DNA of 64,000 nucleotides from Omphiscola glabra (Eukaryota; Mollusca; Gastropoda; Lymnaeidae), in contig OZ024804.1 of NCBI GenBank assembly GCA_964017045.1, positions 27,258,348-27,322,347 on the forward strand, in the 5' to 3' direction. A model generated the notes under the pieces. It was not told the DNA's origin. It worked only from the letters and a program-made list of their open reading frames with translations, and searched no databases. A program made the position numbers and the translations under genes. Positions 11,801 through 23,800 of the stretch are shown piece by piece; the first letter of the stretch is position 1; each line of letters opens with the position of its first letter.

Positions 11801-14800
11801 ATAAAATTCTTTAGAACGTACGTTTCGTCCCAGCTACTTCGCAAACTTGTTGCGGGGTGGAAACCCACTGTAGAACCCCTCTTATAGGGCGTCCGGCGAT
11901 TCCCCAGGCTGGGTGGGGGAAGATATTAGGGAGAGTCGGCTGCGAACGCTTTAAACACAGCGATTTCGGTCAACCGGACGTCCCCAGGCGGGGAAGGCCT
12001 CCATCTGAAAATCCGATCGAGCAGTTGCGGGGGGGGGGGTGGTCCAGGTCGGGGGAAGTCCCTGGCGCGCCGCCGCACGGTTAAGCGTCAAGGAGACCCG
12101 GCGTCTTGGCTGTATGGAGGTGCTTCTGGGTGGGCATTAAGAGCTCACGCTCGACGGCTCGCCGACGCCATTTCCCAAAGTAACATATTTAGAACGTACG
12201 AGTTTGACCGAGACAAGGACACAATGCCGAACATCGTTCTGGAAAAGTCTCTAAGAAAGACTTTAAATACGCCTATCGACAGGATTGAGCAAGAGAGAGA
12301 TGGAGCTATTACGATACGAGACATTGTGTATATTACTATTTACTCTGTATGTATGCTCCTTCTTCAACATTGTACCGGTACAAGTTGATTGCTGTACTGT
12401 ATGTCAATAGCCTTAGTTTTATTCTTTTTGATTTTATAATTTTAAATTAACTTAATAAATTATTAGTTGTAATTAGCCCTAGTTTGGGTATCGTTTCTTT
12501 ATTACAGTATTCAATTAATGATAGCGTCTTTTTTATGTACTGCTTGATATGAGCCATAGAGTAAAAAAAAGATATTAAGTCTCGACACTTATAGCGGTAC
12601 ATAACAGAGATTGAGACTTTTGTAGAGTTATATTTTTTTGTAGTGACACGCACTAAAACACACGGTGAACACTCTTTATCTTTCTGTGCCCCAAACAATG
12701 GAATTCTCTCCCACTGAACATCCGCAATGTAACGACCCTCACAGCCTTCAAAAATGCTCCCAAGACACATCTCTTCAAACTCTACTATTCCGATTCCTTC
12801 TCACCCACTCTGACTGATAAACAACGCTCGGTGCTGCTGGGTGCCGTACATGGCTTGACAGGTGTGGAAATAGTACTTGGGTGGGCGAGGTCAATCTTTT
12901 TACAAAAGCTGTTTTTAAATGACTAATGTTTGCTTAACTGATTTTTATATAAGACCACATTAATAATAATGATAATAATACATGCTGTTCATGCTTTTAA
13001 GAGATACATGATGTTAAGAGATACATGATGTTAAGATACATGATGTTAAGAGATACATGATGTTAAGAGATACATGATGCTAAGAGATACACGCCTTTGC
13101 AGATACATAGACTGTTAGAGATACAGGATTTTTTTTAGACACATGCTTTTGAATGTAATCCCCAATCAAACAATATATTTCTTCATATTGCTCTCATGAA
13201 GATAGAAAGTTGTTAAAAATTATGCTAAAATTAGTAAGACTCGATTCTTGTGTCCGTATAAACCTATAAAGCGCATGGTCCACAAAATGCTGGTTGGTTT
13301 ATAGAACAGACATACAGCAGCGTATTTGGAAGAACCTCGGCCGTGTCGCCCATAAGTGCTTGCAGACTCTGGATAACCGCATCCATTCAGTGCTCCGGTG
13401 TGTCGCTTGCGATGCTCTCGTTCAACTATAGACATGGCATTCTCGTTACCCCTTTCATACGTCTGACCACGGCATTCGGCATGGTATACCTAAATGGTCT
13501 TTTCAGTATCTTGCATGGGATTGGTTGCCCCTCCCCCTCCCCACCAACCACGATTGCTCACAGTCGTACAGTCACTTCGCGAAAACATGCACAGAACAGT
13601 AAACTTCAATGGTGCGGTCTCAGAGGCATTCCCAGTCAGCGGCGCAGTGAGCAAGGCCGCGTACTTGCACCAACGCTCTTCTCCATTTTCGTCTCAATAG
13701 TTTTTCAGCTTGTCTACAGGGACAATATTTTTGCCTAATTATAATATTGCTGAAATATTTTACTAACCTTTGGAACTCCTCTTGTGTCCTGTAAAAATAG
13801 TTTTATTTACATATAGATTTTTTTTTAACCATACATAATCGGATAGTCATACATTCATTCTAACACTATAAAGCTGGTAGACTAACACATGACATATTTA
13901 CACTGGTACACCAAACTATAGCACCCTAGACAGCTAGTCCACCAACACGTCACAATGCTACACAGGTGGTACCCTAACACACGACGCAACTACTCAGTTT
14001 TTAAACCAACCTTTGACACCACTACATACTTGAACGTGGTACACAAAAACATGACACACTATATAGTTTGTACACCAACCACACTACACATTTGGTACAT
14101 CAATATGTGACACACTACACATTTTTCCCAGGCACACGACACCACTACACACTTGGTACACCAAAACATGACACACTACACAGCTGGTACACTAAAACAT
14201 GACAAACTACACATCTGTTATACCAAAACATGACACACTACACACTTGGTACACCAAAACTTGACACACTACACGGCTAGTACACCAAAACATGACACAC
14301 TACACACTTGGTACACCAAAACTGACACTTCACAGCTGGTACACCAAAACATGACACACTACACATCTGGTACACCAAAACTTGACACACTGCACGGCTG
14401 GTACACCAAAACATGACACACTACACGGCTGGTACATCAAAACATGACACACTACACAGCTGGTACACCAAAACATGAAACACTACACACTTGGTACAAC
14501 AAAACATGATTGGTAGCAGCCTCATAATAAGCCACCCCCATGATTGGTAGCAGCCTCATAAGCCCCACCTATGATTGGTAGAAGCCTCATAATAAGCCAC
14601 ACCCGTGATTGGTAGAAGCCTCATAATAAGCCACCCCATGATTGGTAGAAGCCTCATAATAAGCCACAAAAATATATTTATCTTTTCAACGAAATATGAC
14701 ACGAATGTACTTACGTAAGTGTTTTCTCAAATCTGAAGAGGTAAGAATTGTTTTAGTCATATATTAAAATAAATAACAAATAAATGTTTCTTATTTTAAA

Positions 14801-17800
14801 AGAATGATCTCATCTCAAATTTAAAACAGAGCAATGAACTGAATCAACCACGATATTGTCCGGCAACTAATTACATAACAATAACAGTAAGTAGCATGAC
14901 AATACAAGAAATAGACAACACAAGAAGGAGACTAACAACAATTATAATATTGGAGACTTACAATAACTGACAGCTGACCAGTGCCATAAGTAAACAGCAC
15001 GAAATGACCTTATTTACAAACCAACTAAGAATTAACATTATAATGTAAACTGACTTTTCACTGACAATAAATTATGTGAACTGACTTTTCACTGACAATA
15101 AATTACAACATTATAATGTGAACTGATTCTTTCACTTACAACAAAATTTTACAACTTTATAATGTAAATTTACTTTTCACTGATAATAAATTACAACATT
15201 ATAGTGTGAACTGACTTTTCACTTTACAAATCTACAACATTAAAATGTAAATTGAATTTTCACTGACAATTTATAACAACTTATAATGTAAACTGACTTT
15301 TCACTGACAATAAATTGCAACATTAGAATGTGAACTGACTTGTCACTGAAAACAAATTGCAACATTAGAATGTGAATTAAGATTTCTCTCCTAGGTTCCC
15401 CGGAAGATTTTTATTAAACTAAAGACATCCCGGGCATTGTTCCCATCCCGTGATATACTTTTAGACTACAACTTTTTGTTGCCTCTTTAAAATCCAACAA
15501 GTGACAGATTGTTATAAATTGCCATTATAAACCAGGACCTGTAATACTAGCTTACAGCGCTAAATTATTAAGCTTAGTAATGATAGTAAATTTGTTCTTA
15601 TGCGTTTTCAAGTTACGACTAAATTTATATATAAGTAAAATGAATTTTTCAGCGATATATTTGGAGGAAAAAAACTTTTAAATAGGATAATGAAAATATA
15701 TTAAAATTAGATTTTTATGAATTTAAATCTAAAAAAAAAAGGAAAAAAAAAGGGAAAAAAAAATAGACTAGACTATATCTCTTAGTATGTTGATTCAGAC
15801 GGCAACCCAATAAAAATCTCTTCTCAATCCCATTGGGGGTCCCGTCCCATGGTCTGGGAACCTGTGCTCTAATTACCTATTACACCAGTCTGTTTATGCG
15901 TCCAAACTACTTTTATATTATGTATTGTACATTTACTTACAATACTAGTGGGATTTAAATAGATATATTTATTACTATTTCTTTTCTTAAAAAAAAAAAA
16001 TCTTGTAATGTTGTTAGGAACATTTGCTTGGAAATATTTCATAATTGTTTTGAAACAACAATTTTCCAACCTAAAACGATTGCAAACCTCGTACAAAGTG
16101 TTTTCCACAGGTGGTCACATCCGACTTTGCTTAACGAGCATATCTTAGCTATCGATCTACTACTCGCAATCATAAGTGAGGGAAAATGTAGCAACTAGTA
16201 ACCAATAAACAATCTCCCAAGTAATATTGGTTTTCATTGATTAATAGACAATTCATATAAGATTATGTAAAAAGTCCATTTTTTATAGCTTAATTAAATT
16301 TAAAATCAAATTTTTATTGAATTAATTTTTGTCCGTGATTTTCCAGGGCCCCGGGATGAGAGTTGCTACTTTGATCCCGCTTTTCTGGGCTAAGCAAAAT
16401 CCAGGGAAAAGATAAACCCTAATTATGAAATGACTTATAACTAAGTATGACATAATGGGACGAACTGACTTACAACACATTAATCCCAAACCTCCAAAGG
16501 AGAAAACGACAACAACAGGCAGTATCATTGGGATGATACCAATTTTCATTTCTGAAAATAAAAAAAAGCCTATTAAAATTAATTGACTATGTATCGATAA
16601 ACCAATCCACATATTTCAATGCATCGATCGATTTATTAGATCCACCACCAAACTATCCATTCAACCAATCCGCCATAATTTCTTTGATTTACAAGATTCT
16701 TCCATCCTTCTATCCATCAAACTAATCATTCCACTATTCCACTATCAATTCTTTAATTTACAAGATCCCGCCATGCCCCAAAGATGTACAAGTGAATCCA
16801 CCAACTCTTTTTAGCCATCCACTCCATCAATACCCGAACGCCCATCCCTACCACCAAATCCGTACATCCACTCATCTACTCAATCTTCTCATCCACCTTA
16901 GCATTGTCTGTCTTCCCTCCGTTCGTGGCGACATTCCCATAGTGTCTACCGGATGTCAAAATTCTTTCTGATTACATCATTCCTGCAGATTTATTGTGTC
17001 CCTTGGAACTAGCACATACCCTGCAGTCTCCAACCCCCATTTTAAAAAAAAAAGCGTTACTTAGAACTGCTTTAGGAGCGTTACGGAATCACTCATGTGA
17101 CCTCTAGAATAAATGACCACTTAAGTCAGTGGTTCTCAACCTTCCTAATGCCACGACCCTTTAATGCAGTTCCTCATGTTGTGGCGATCCCCAACCGCAA
17201 AATTATTTTCGTCGCTACTTCATAACTGTAGAGTATATGGTCTTAGGCGACCCCTGCGAAAGGGTCGCTCGACCCCCAAAGGGGTCGTGACCCACAGGTT
17301 GAGAACCGCTGACTTAAGTCAAAGAATAGCAGTAAGACGTGAATATACAAATCAACTGAACTATCTTCCAAAATATTCAGAAATCTGACATCTCGTACCG
17401 CAAATGCAACCTGTTATCAGTGTACAGCAGTGGTTCTCACATTGGGCGGTACCGCCATTGGGACAGTGGAATGACCTGGGGCCGATGAAATGCTTGGGAG
17501 ATATGAGAGGGCGCTTGTGCTGCTAAAGGGGGCGCTGGTGAATTTTAATTATCAATGTGATTTTTAAATAAAATTATATATTTACAACCAAAAAATAGAA
17601 TACTGTTTTAATGTGTAGCATCAAATTACAGTTTGGGAATAGACAACAGATACAGTAAAATAACGTTTGCACACAACGAGACAGGAGAAAAGACCTCCAT
17701 CTAACTTTCAAACTGAAGTACCTGGGGCCATGTACCACGTAATATTTTTGTACAGCGAGGTGCTAGTTCAAGTGTTTTATAGCAACTCTTCAAAATAGCG

Positions 17801-20800
17801 TTGTCTTGGGTGCATCAGATGTCTTGAGTGCATCAGATGTCTTGGGAGCATCAGATGTCTTGGGAGCATCAGATGTCTTGAGTGCATCAGATGTCTTGGG
17901 TGCATCAGATGTCTTGGGTGCATCAGATGTCTTGAATGCATCAGATGTCTTGGGAGCATCAGATATCTTGGGTGAATCAGATGTCTTGAATGCATCAGAT
18001 GTCTTGAGTGCATCAGATGTCTTGGGTGCATCAGATGTCTTGAGTACATCAGATGTCTTGGGAGCATCAGATGTCTTGGGAGCATCAGATGTCTTGAGTG
18101 CATCATATGTCTTGAATGAATCAGATGTCTTGAGTGAATCAGATGTCTTGAATGCATCAGATGTCTTGAATGCATCTGATGTCTTGAGTGCATCAGATGT
18201 CTTGAGTGCATCAGATTCTTGAGTGCATCAGATGTCTTGAATGCATCAGATGTCTTGAATGCATCAGATGTCTTGAATGCATCAGATGTCTTGAGTCCAT
18301 CAGATGTCTTGGTTGCATCAGATAATTTAATATGAATTTTTAAAAAAATAATTATTGCTAGATCTTGCAAGTCACATACCCTCTAATGATCCTACCAAAA
18401 TTCTACCATAGTCAAAACGCTGAGAATATTACAGTCAAGTTGTTAAGCACGCCCAAGTCAAAAGAGTTTACCTTACAAATGGATGAGTTGACATTCCATC
18501 AATTAATTTTTGCTTCTCTCCTTAACTTTAAGAAGTTTTGTTGATGAAGGTTTTGATCAAGTTTTGTAAATAGCAAGACATACAAACAGAGGCACAAGAG
18601 GGTTGTAAATATATTTCATGTTGTTGGACAGTTCTTTTATGACAATGGACTCCATTTATGTAAGACGATATTGTCACTGGAGCCCAACAAAGGTTTGGTT
18701 GTACCCAACAAAGGTTTGGCTGCACCCAACAAAGGTTTGGTTGCTGTTATAATAAAGAGTAAAACAAATATTGTTTAACGATTTAATCAACGTTCTTCTC
18801 TTATTGTCCTGTCGTCTGAGGAAGTCTCTTAGTCGATAAGTTCTTCTCTTATTGTCCTGCCAGCTGAGGAAGGCTCTTAACCGATACGTTCTTCTCTTAT
18901 TGTCCTGTCCTTCGATTCAAGCTTCCACATACCTTTATCTACTATTTCCTTCACACAGTTTGAACGCAGTCCTTTATTAATTATCCTCTCATCAACTTTT
19001 GATTTGGGCTAGAATAGGTAAAGCTAGATCAGCATTAGTGCTATTAAAGACAATATGGGAGTCGAAGGAGCTAAAGCTGCAAACCAAGGTCAGAATATCT
19101 CTATGTTGAGAACCAAGGTGTTCAGCCTTAGCTGCCTGAATCTCTATGTTGAGAACCAAGGTGTTTAACCTTAGCTGCCTGAATCTCTATGTTGAGAACC
19201 AAGGTGTTCAACCTTAGCTGCCTGAATCTCTATGTTGAGAACCAAGGTGTACAACATTAGCTGTTTGAATCTCTGTGTCGAGAATCACCAATGTGAACAA
19301 CCGTAGCTGCTTCCCCCCCCCCCTCCATCAGCAGGGGGGTGAATGATTACTGTTTACACGCTATTTGAAAATGCTGTGGAGACCTTTGGCGACACATGTG
19401 CTTCATAGCTTCTCTTCGTGCACATCACACGCAAGACATTGATTGTTTACTTCAGATAATTTATTTAAAGGGAATTAGTATTTTCAGTTGAGTTAACGAC
19501 ATAGTTGAGTTCATGTTTTAAGTTGTAACCCAAACTAAAAGAAAAAGATTTTAAAAACGAATTCCTCTATTAAGCAGATAAACTCTCTAAGCACAGTATG
19601 ACTCGTCTCAATTTATTCTTATTTTGAATCACGTTGGAGCTAGGTGAGAACAAGAAATGCAATATGATTAGCCTAAGTCATGCGACCAATATGATTAGCC
19701 TAAGTCATGCGACCAATATGATTAGCCTAAGTCATGCGACCAATATGATTAGCCTAAGTCATGCGACCAATATGATTAGCTTAAGTCGTGCGGCCAATAT
19801 GATGAGCTTAAGCTGTGCGACCAATATGATTGGCTTAAGTTGTGAGACCTATATCATCATCATCATAATCATCATCAGGTCCCGTAGTCCTTCGACCGTT
19901 GGGGCGCCACAGATGACATGTACACTATTCTTCTCCATTCCTCTCGGTCTTCTGCCCTAGGCATAGCATCGCCTAGTTGTAATCCAGTCCATTCTTTGAT
20001 ATTATCTTCCCATCTTTTTCTTTGTCTTCCTCTTCTTCTCCCTCCTATATGATTAGCTTAAGTCGTGCGACCAATATGATTAGCTTAAGTTGTACGACCA
20101 ATAAGATGAGCTTAAGTTGTGCGACCAATAAGATGAGCTTAAGTCGTGCGACCAATAAGATGAGCTTAAGTTGTGCGACCAATAAGATGAGCTAAAGTTG
20201 TGCGACCAATATGATGAGCTTAAGTTGTGCGACCAATAAGATGAGCTTAAGTTGTACGACCAATAAGATGAGCTTAAGTTGTGCTAAGTCTGAGCGAACT
20301 GAGGATTTTTTTTTCTTCTTTCGAAATCACAATTTCGTTGATAAATCCATTTTGATGCGACCAATAAGATGAGCCTAAGTTGTGCGACCAATAAGATGAG
20401 CTTAAGTTGTGCGACCAATAAGATGAGCTTAAGTTGTGCGACCAATAAGATGAGCTTAAGTTGTGCGACCAATAAGATGAGCTTAAGTTGTGCGACCAAT
20501 AAGATGAGCTTAAGTCGTGCGACCAATAAGATGAGCTTAAGTCGTGCGACCAATAAGATGAGCTTAAGTTGTGCGACCGATAAGATGAGCTTAAGTTGTG
20601 CGACCAATAAGATGAGTTTAAGTTGTGCGACCAATAAGATGAGCTTAAGTTGTGCGACCAATAAGATGAGCTTAAGTTGTGCGACCAATAAGATGAGCTT
20701 AAGTTGTGCGACCAATAAGATGAGCTTAAGTTGTGCGACCAATAAGATGAGCTTAAGTTGTGCGACCAATAAGATGAGCTTAAGTCGTGCGACCAATAAG

Positions 20801-23800
20801 ATGAGCTTAAGTTGTGCGACCAATAACATGAGCTTAAGTTGTGCGACCAATAAGATGAGCTTAAGTTGTGCGACCAATAAGATGAGCTTAAGTTGTGCGA
20901 CCAATAAGATGAGCTTAAGTTGTGCGACCAATAAGATGAGCTTAAGTCGTGCGACCAATAAGATGAGCTTAAGTTGTGCGACCAATAAGATGAGCTTAAG
21001 TTGTGCGACCAATAAGATGAGCTTAAGTCGTGCGACCAATAAGATGAGCTTAAGTCGTGCGACCAATAAGATGAGCTTAAGTCGTGCGACCAATAAGATG
21101 AGCTTAAGTTGTGCGACCAATAAGATGAGCTTAAGTTGTGCGACCAATAAGATGAGCTTAAGTTGTGCGACCAATAAGATGAGCTTAAGTTGTGCGACCA
21201 ATAAGATGAGCTTAAGTTGTGCGACCAATAAGATGAGCTTAAGTTGTGCGACCAATAAGATGAGCTTAAGTTGTACGACCAATAAGATGAGCTTAAGTTG
21301 TACGACCAATAAGATGAGCTTAAGTTGTGCTAAGTCTGAGCGAACTGAGGATTTTTTTTTCTTCTTTCGAAATCACAATTTCGTTGATAAATCCATTTTG
21401 ATGATTGCGGCAGTCTTTGAAGGTCCGGTTTTGTCACGTGAGGGTTGGGTGTTGGGGGCTTACGCAGAATGTGTTAACAAAAAAAAACCAACAAAAGTTT
21501 TAAAATAATGTTAACAAAAGTGTTCTTGCTACAAATAATCTTTTTTTTTTAAATCGCCTTTCTTCCTGCTGCGAGACTTCACAACCAGGTAGTGACTGAA
21601 CAGCTGCTTTGACTTAAACCCCCAAAACGTCGAATTGTTTAATGGACTAGCGCAGAAGTTTCAGATCTAAACCTCTTGCTAAATATCGCGCTCTTAAAAC
21701 AAAGCTGATTTATCAATTGATCAAATTAATCATCGTCATCCTATTCATTCTACTAACTAACACACATATTCTGGTGAAGGTCTGAGATTACTCTCTTAAG
21801 ACCCCGGCTAGTAAATTGGCAACCAGCTCCATTTGCTGAGCTGTGCCATACAACATTTTCCTCACATGGGGTTCCCACACTCCGCCCTGGCCTCCCCCGG
21901 AAGCTCTAGTGAGGGACATTCGGTCAACAGATGCGCTAGCGTGTCTGGGGCCAGGTTGCTATGCCGGCAGGTAGGATCCCGATTGTTGTCGAGCCGCTAG
22001 AAGTATGTGCCTAAGGGGCAATGCTCGGTGCGCATTTGCGTCACTAAGCTTTGCTGTTTGCGGCCTTACCCCCACCATGGGTCTTTTCTGCAAGGAGTCT
22101 GCAAGTTCAGACTACTGGAATATCTCATTAGGAAATGGCGTCAGCGGGCCGTCGAGCTAGTGCTCCTAATGCCCTCCCTGGCGTCCACCCACACCCGCCA
22201 GCCGCCGGGTGTCCCCGGCGCCGGGCCGTGCGTGGAGACGCCAGAGACCTCCCCGGGCGTTGGACGCCCCCACCAGCAACTGCTCGATCGAGTTTGCTGA
22301 TGGAGGCCCCCCCCCGCCCGGAGACATCTGGTCGACCGAAGACGCTGTGTTTCAAGCGTCCGCAGTCCACTTTCCTAGGGGCCGGGACGGTAAATTAACG
22401 TCCTAATATCTCCCCCCACCCGTCCCGGGGAAGCATCGGACGCCCTCTAGGAGGGATTCTACAGTGGGTTTCTACCTCGCAACTAGTTCGCAAAGTAGCT
22501 GGGACGAAACGGTTGCCTAGGAGCAGCTTTCTCAGGGCTGCATATTTAGAATCACCGGCCATAGGCTTCCACCACAGCCTATCGCCTCATATCCCTTAAC
22601 GGCAACTTGTAATCATGATCCCGACTACTAAATGGCTGTATTTGTATCACGTGTATTGTTCAACTTTTTATTTACTCTGTACGGCTTGAACGCAGTGCCT
22701 CGCATATTGTACTGTAACTATTTGTGTTCTGATTAAACGCTATACAGTGTTAAACTGTTATATTTCATTGTTGAAATATCCTTTCTGTTGATGCCAAAAA
22801 CGGGGTAAGGTCTGGGGGAGGGCGGGGCAGGATGAGTTTATGGCTCCAAGGGGTTGTGGTCCCGAAAAATGTTCGAGAACCACTGGTATGCTATATTCAA
22901 TTTTTATGTTGTTGTTTATTTATTTGTCTGTGAGCCCTTTTCTCACACATTACCTTTACGAAAGAAGCAAGAAGAATGTACTACATACTTGTCTTATGTC
23001 TCTTATGGCTCTTTTTTGCCGGATGCTGCTTGATCAGAGAAACCATCACTAAAAGTCATTGAGATGGAAAACAAATTAGTAATGGCGTAAGGCAGTGGTT
23101 CTCAACCCTTCTAATGCCGCGACCCATTTATATATTTCCTCATGTTGTGGTGACCCCCAACCACAAAATTTTTTTCGTTGATACTTTATAAATGTGGAGT
23201 ATGTGTGTTTCAGGGTGTCTTAGGCGACCCCTGTGAAAGGGTCGTGCGACCTCCAAAGGGGTCGCGACCCACAGGTTGAGAACCGCTGGCGTAAGGGAAC
23301 CAGGCTTAAGGGAGGGGATCTAGTATATTTCCTCTATCAAATTAATCAAATGTCCTCCAGGATTTCTGCCATCACAAGCAACATATTTTTCTTTAACCAA
23401 GTTGTCAAAGAAATGTTCCAAGTTTCACAACAGAAAGATGGCGCTAGCTTGGTTTATAAAACCGTCAGTGGGGGATATAGTTGAGGACTTAGTTGGGGAT
23501 ACAGTTGAGGACTTTGTTGGGGATACAGTTGAGGACTTAGTTGGGGATACAGTTGCGGACTTAGTTGGGGATACAGTTGAGGACTTAGTTGGGGATATAG
23601 TTGAGGACTTAGTTGGGGATACAGTTGAGGACTTAGTTGGGGATACAGTTGAGGACTTAGTTGGGGATACAGTTGAGGACTTAGTTGGGGATATAGTTGA
23701 GGACTTAGTTGGGGATATAGTTGAGGACTTAGTTGGGGATATAGTTGAGGACTTAGTTAGGGATACAGTTGAGGACTTAGTTGTATGGCATTCACTACAA

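Noticed and set aside
20284..21508. Long open frames (341 and 379 codons) on both strands
   Set aside because: The 27-bp unit is a multiple of three, so any stop-free unit yields a long frame; the peptides are perfect nonamer repeats with no start context or splice signals.
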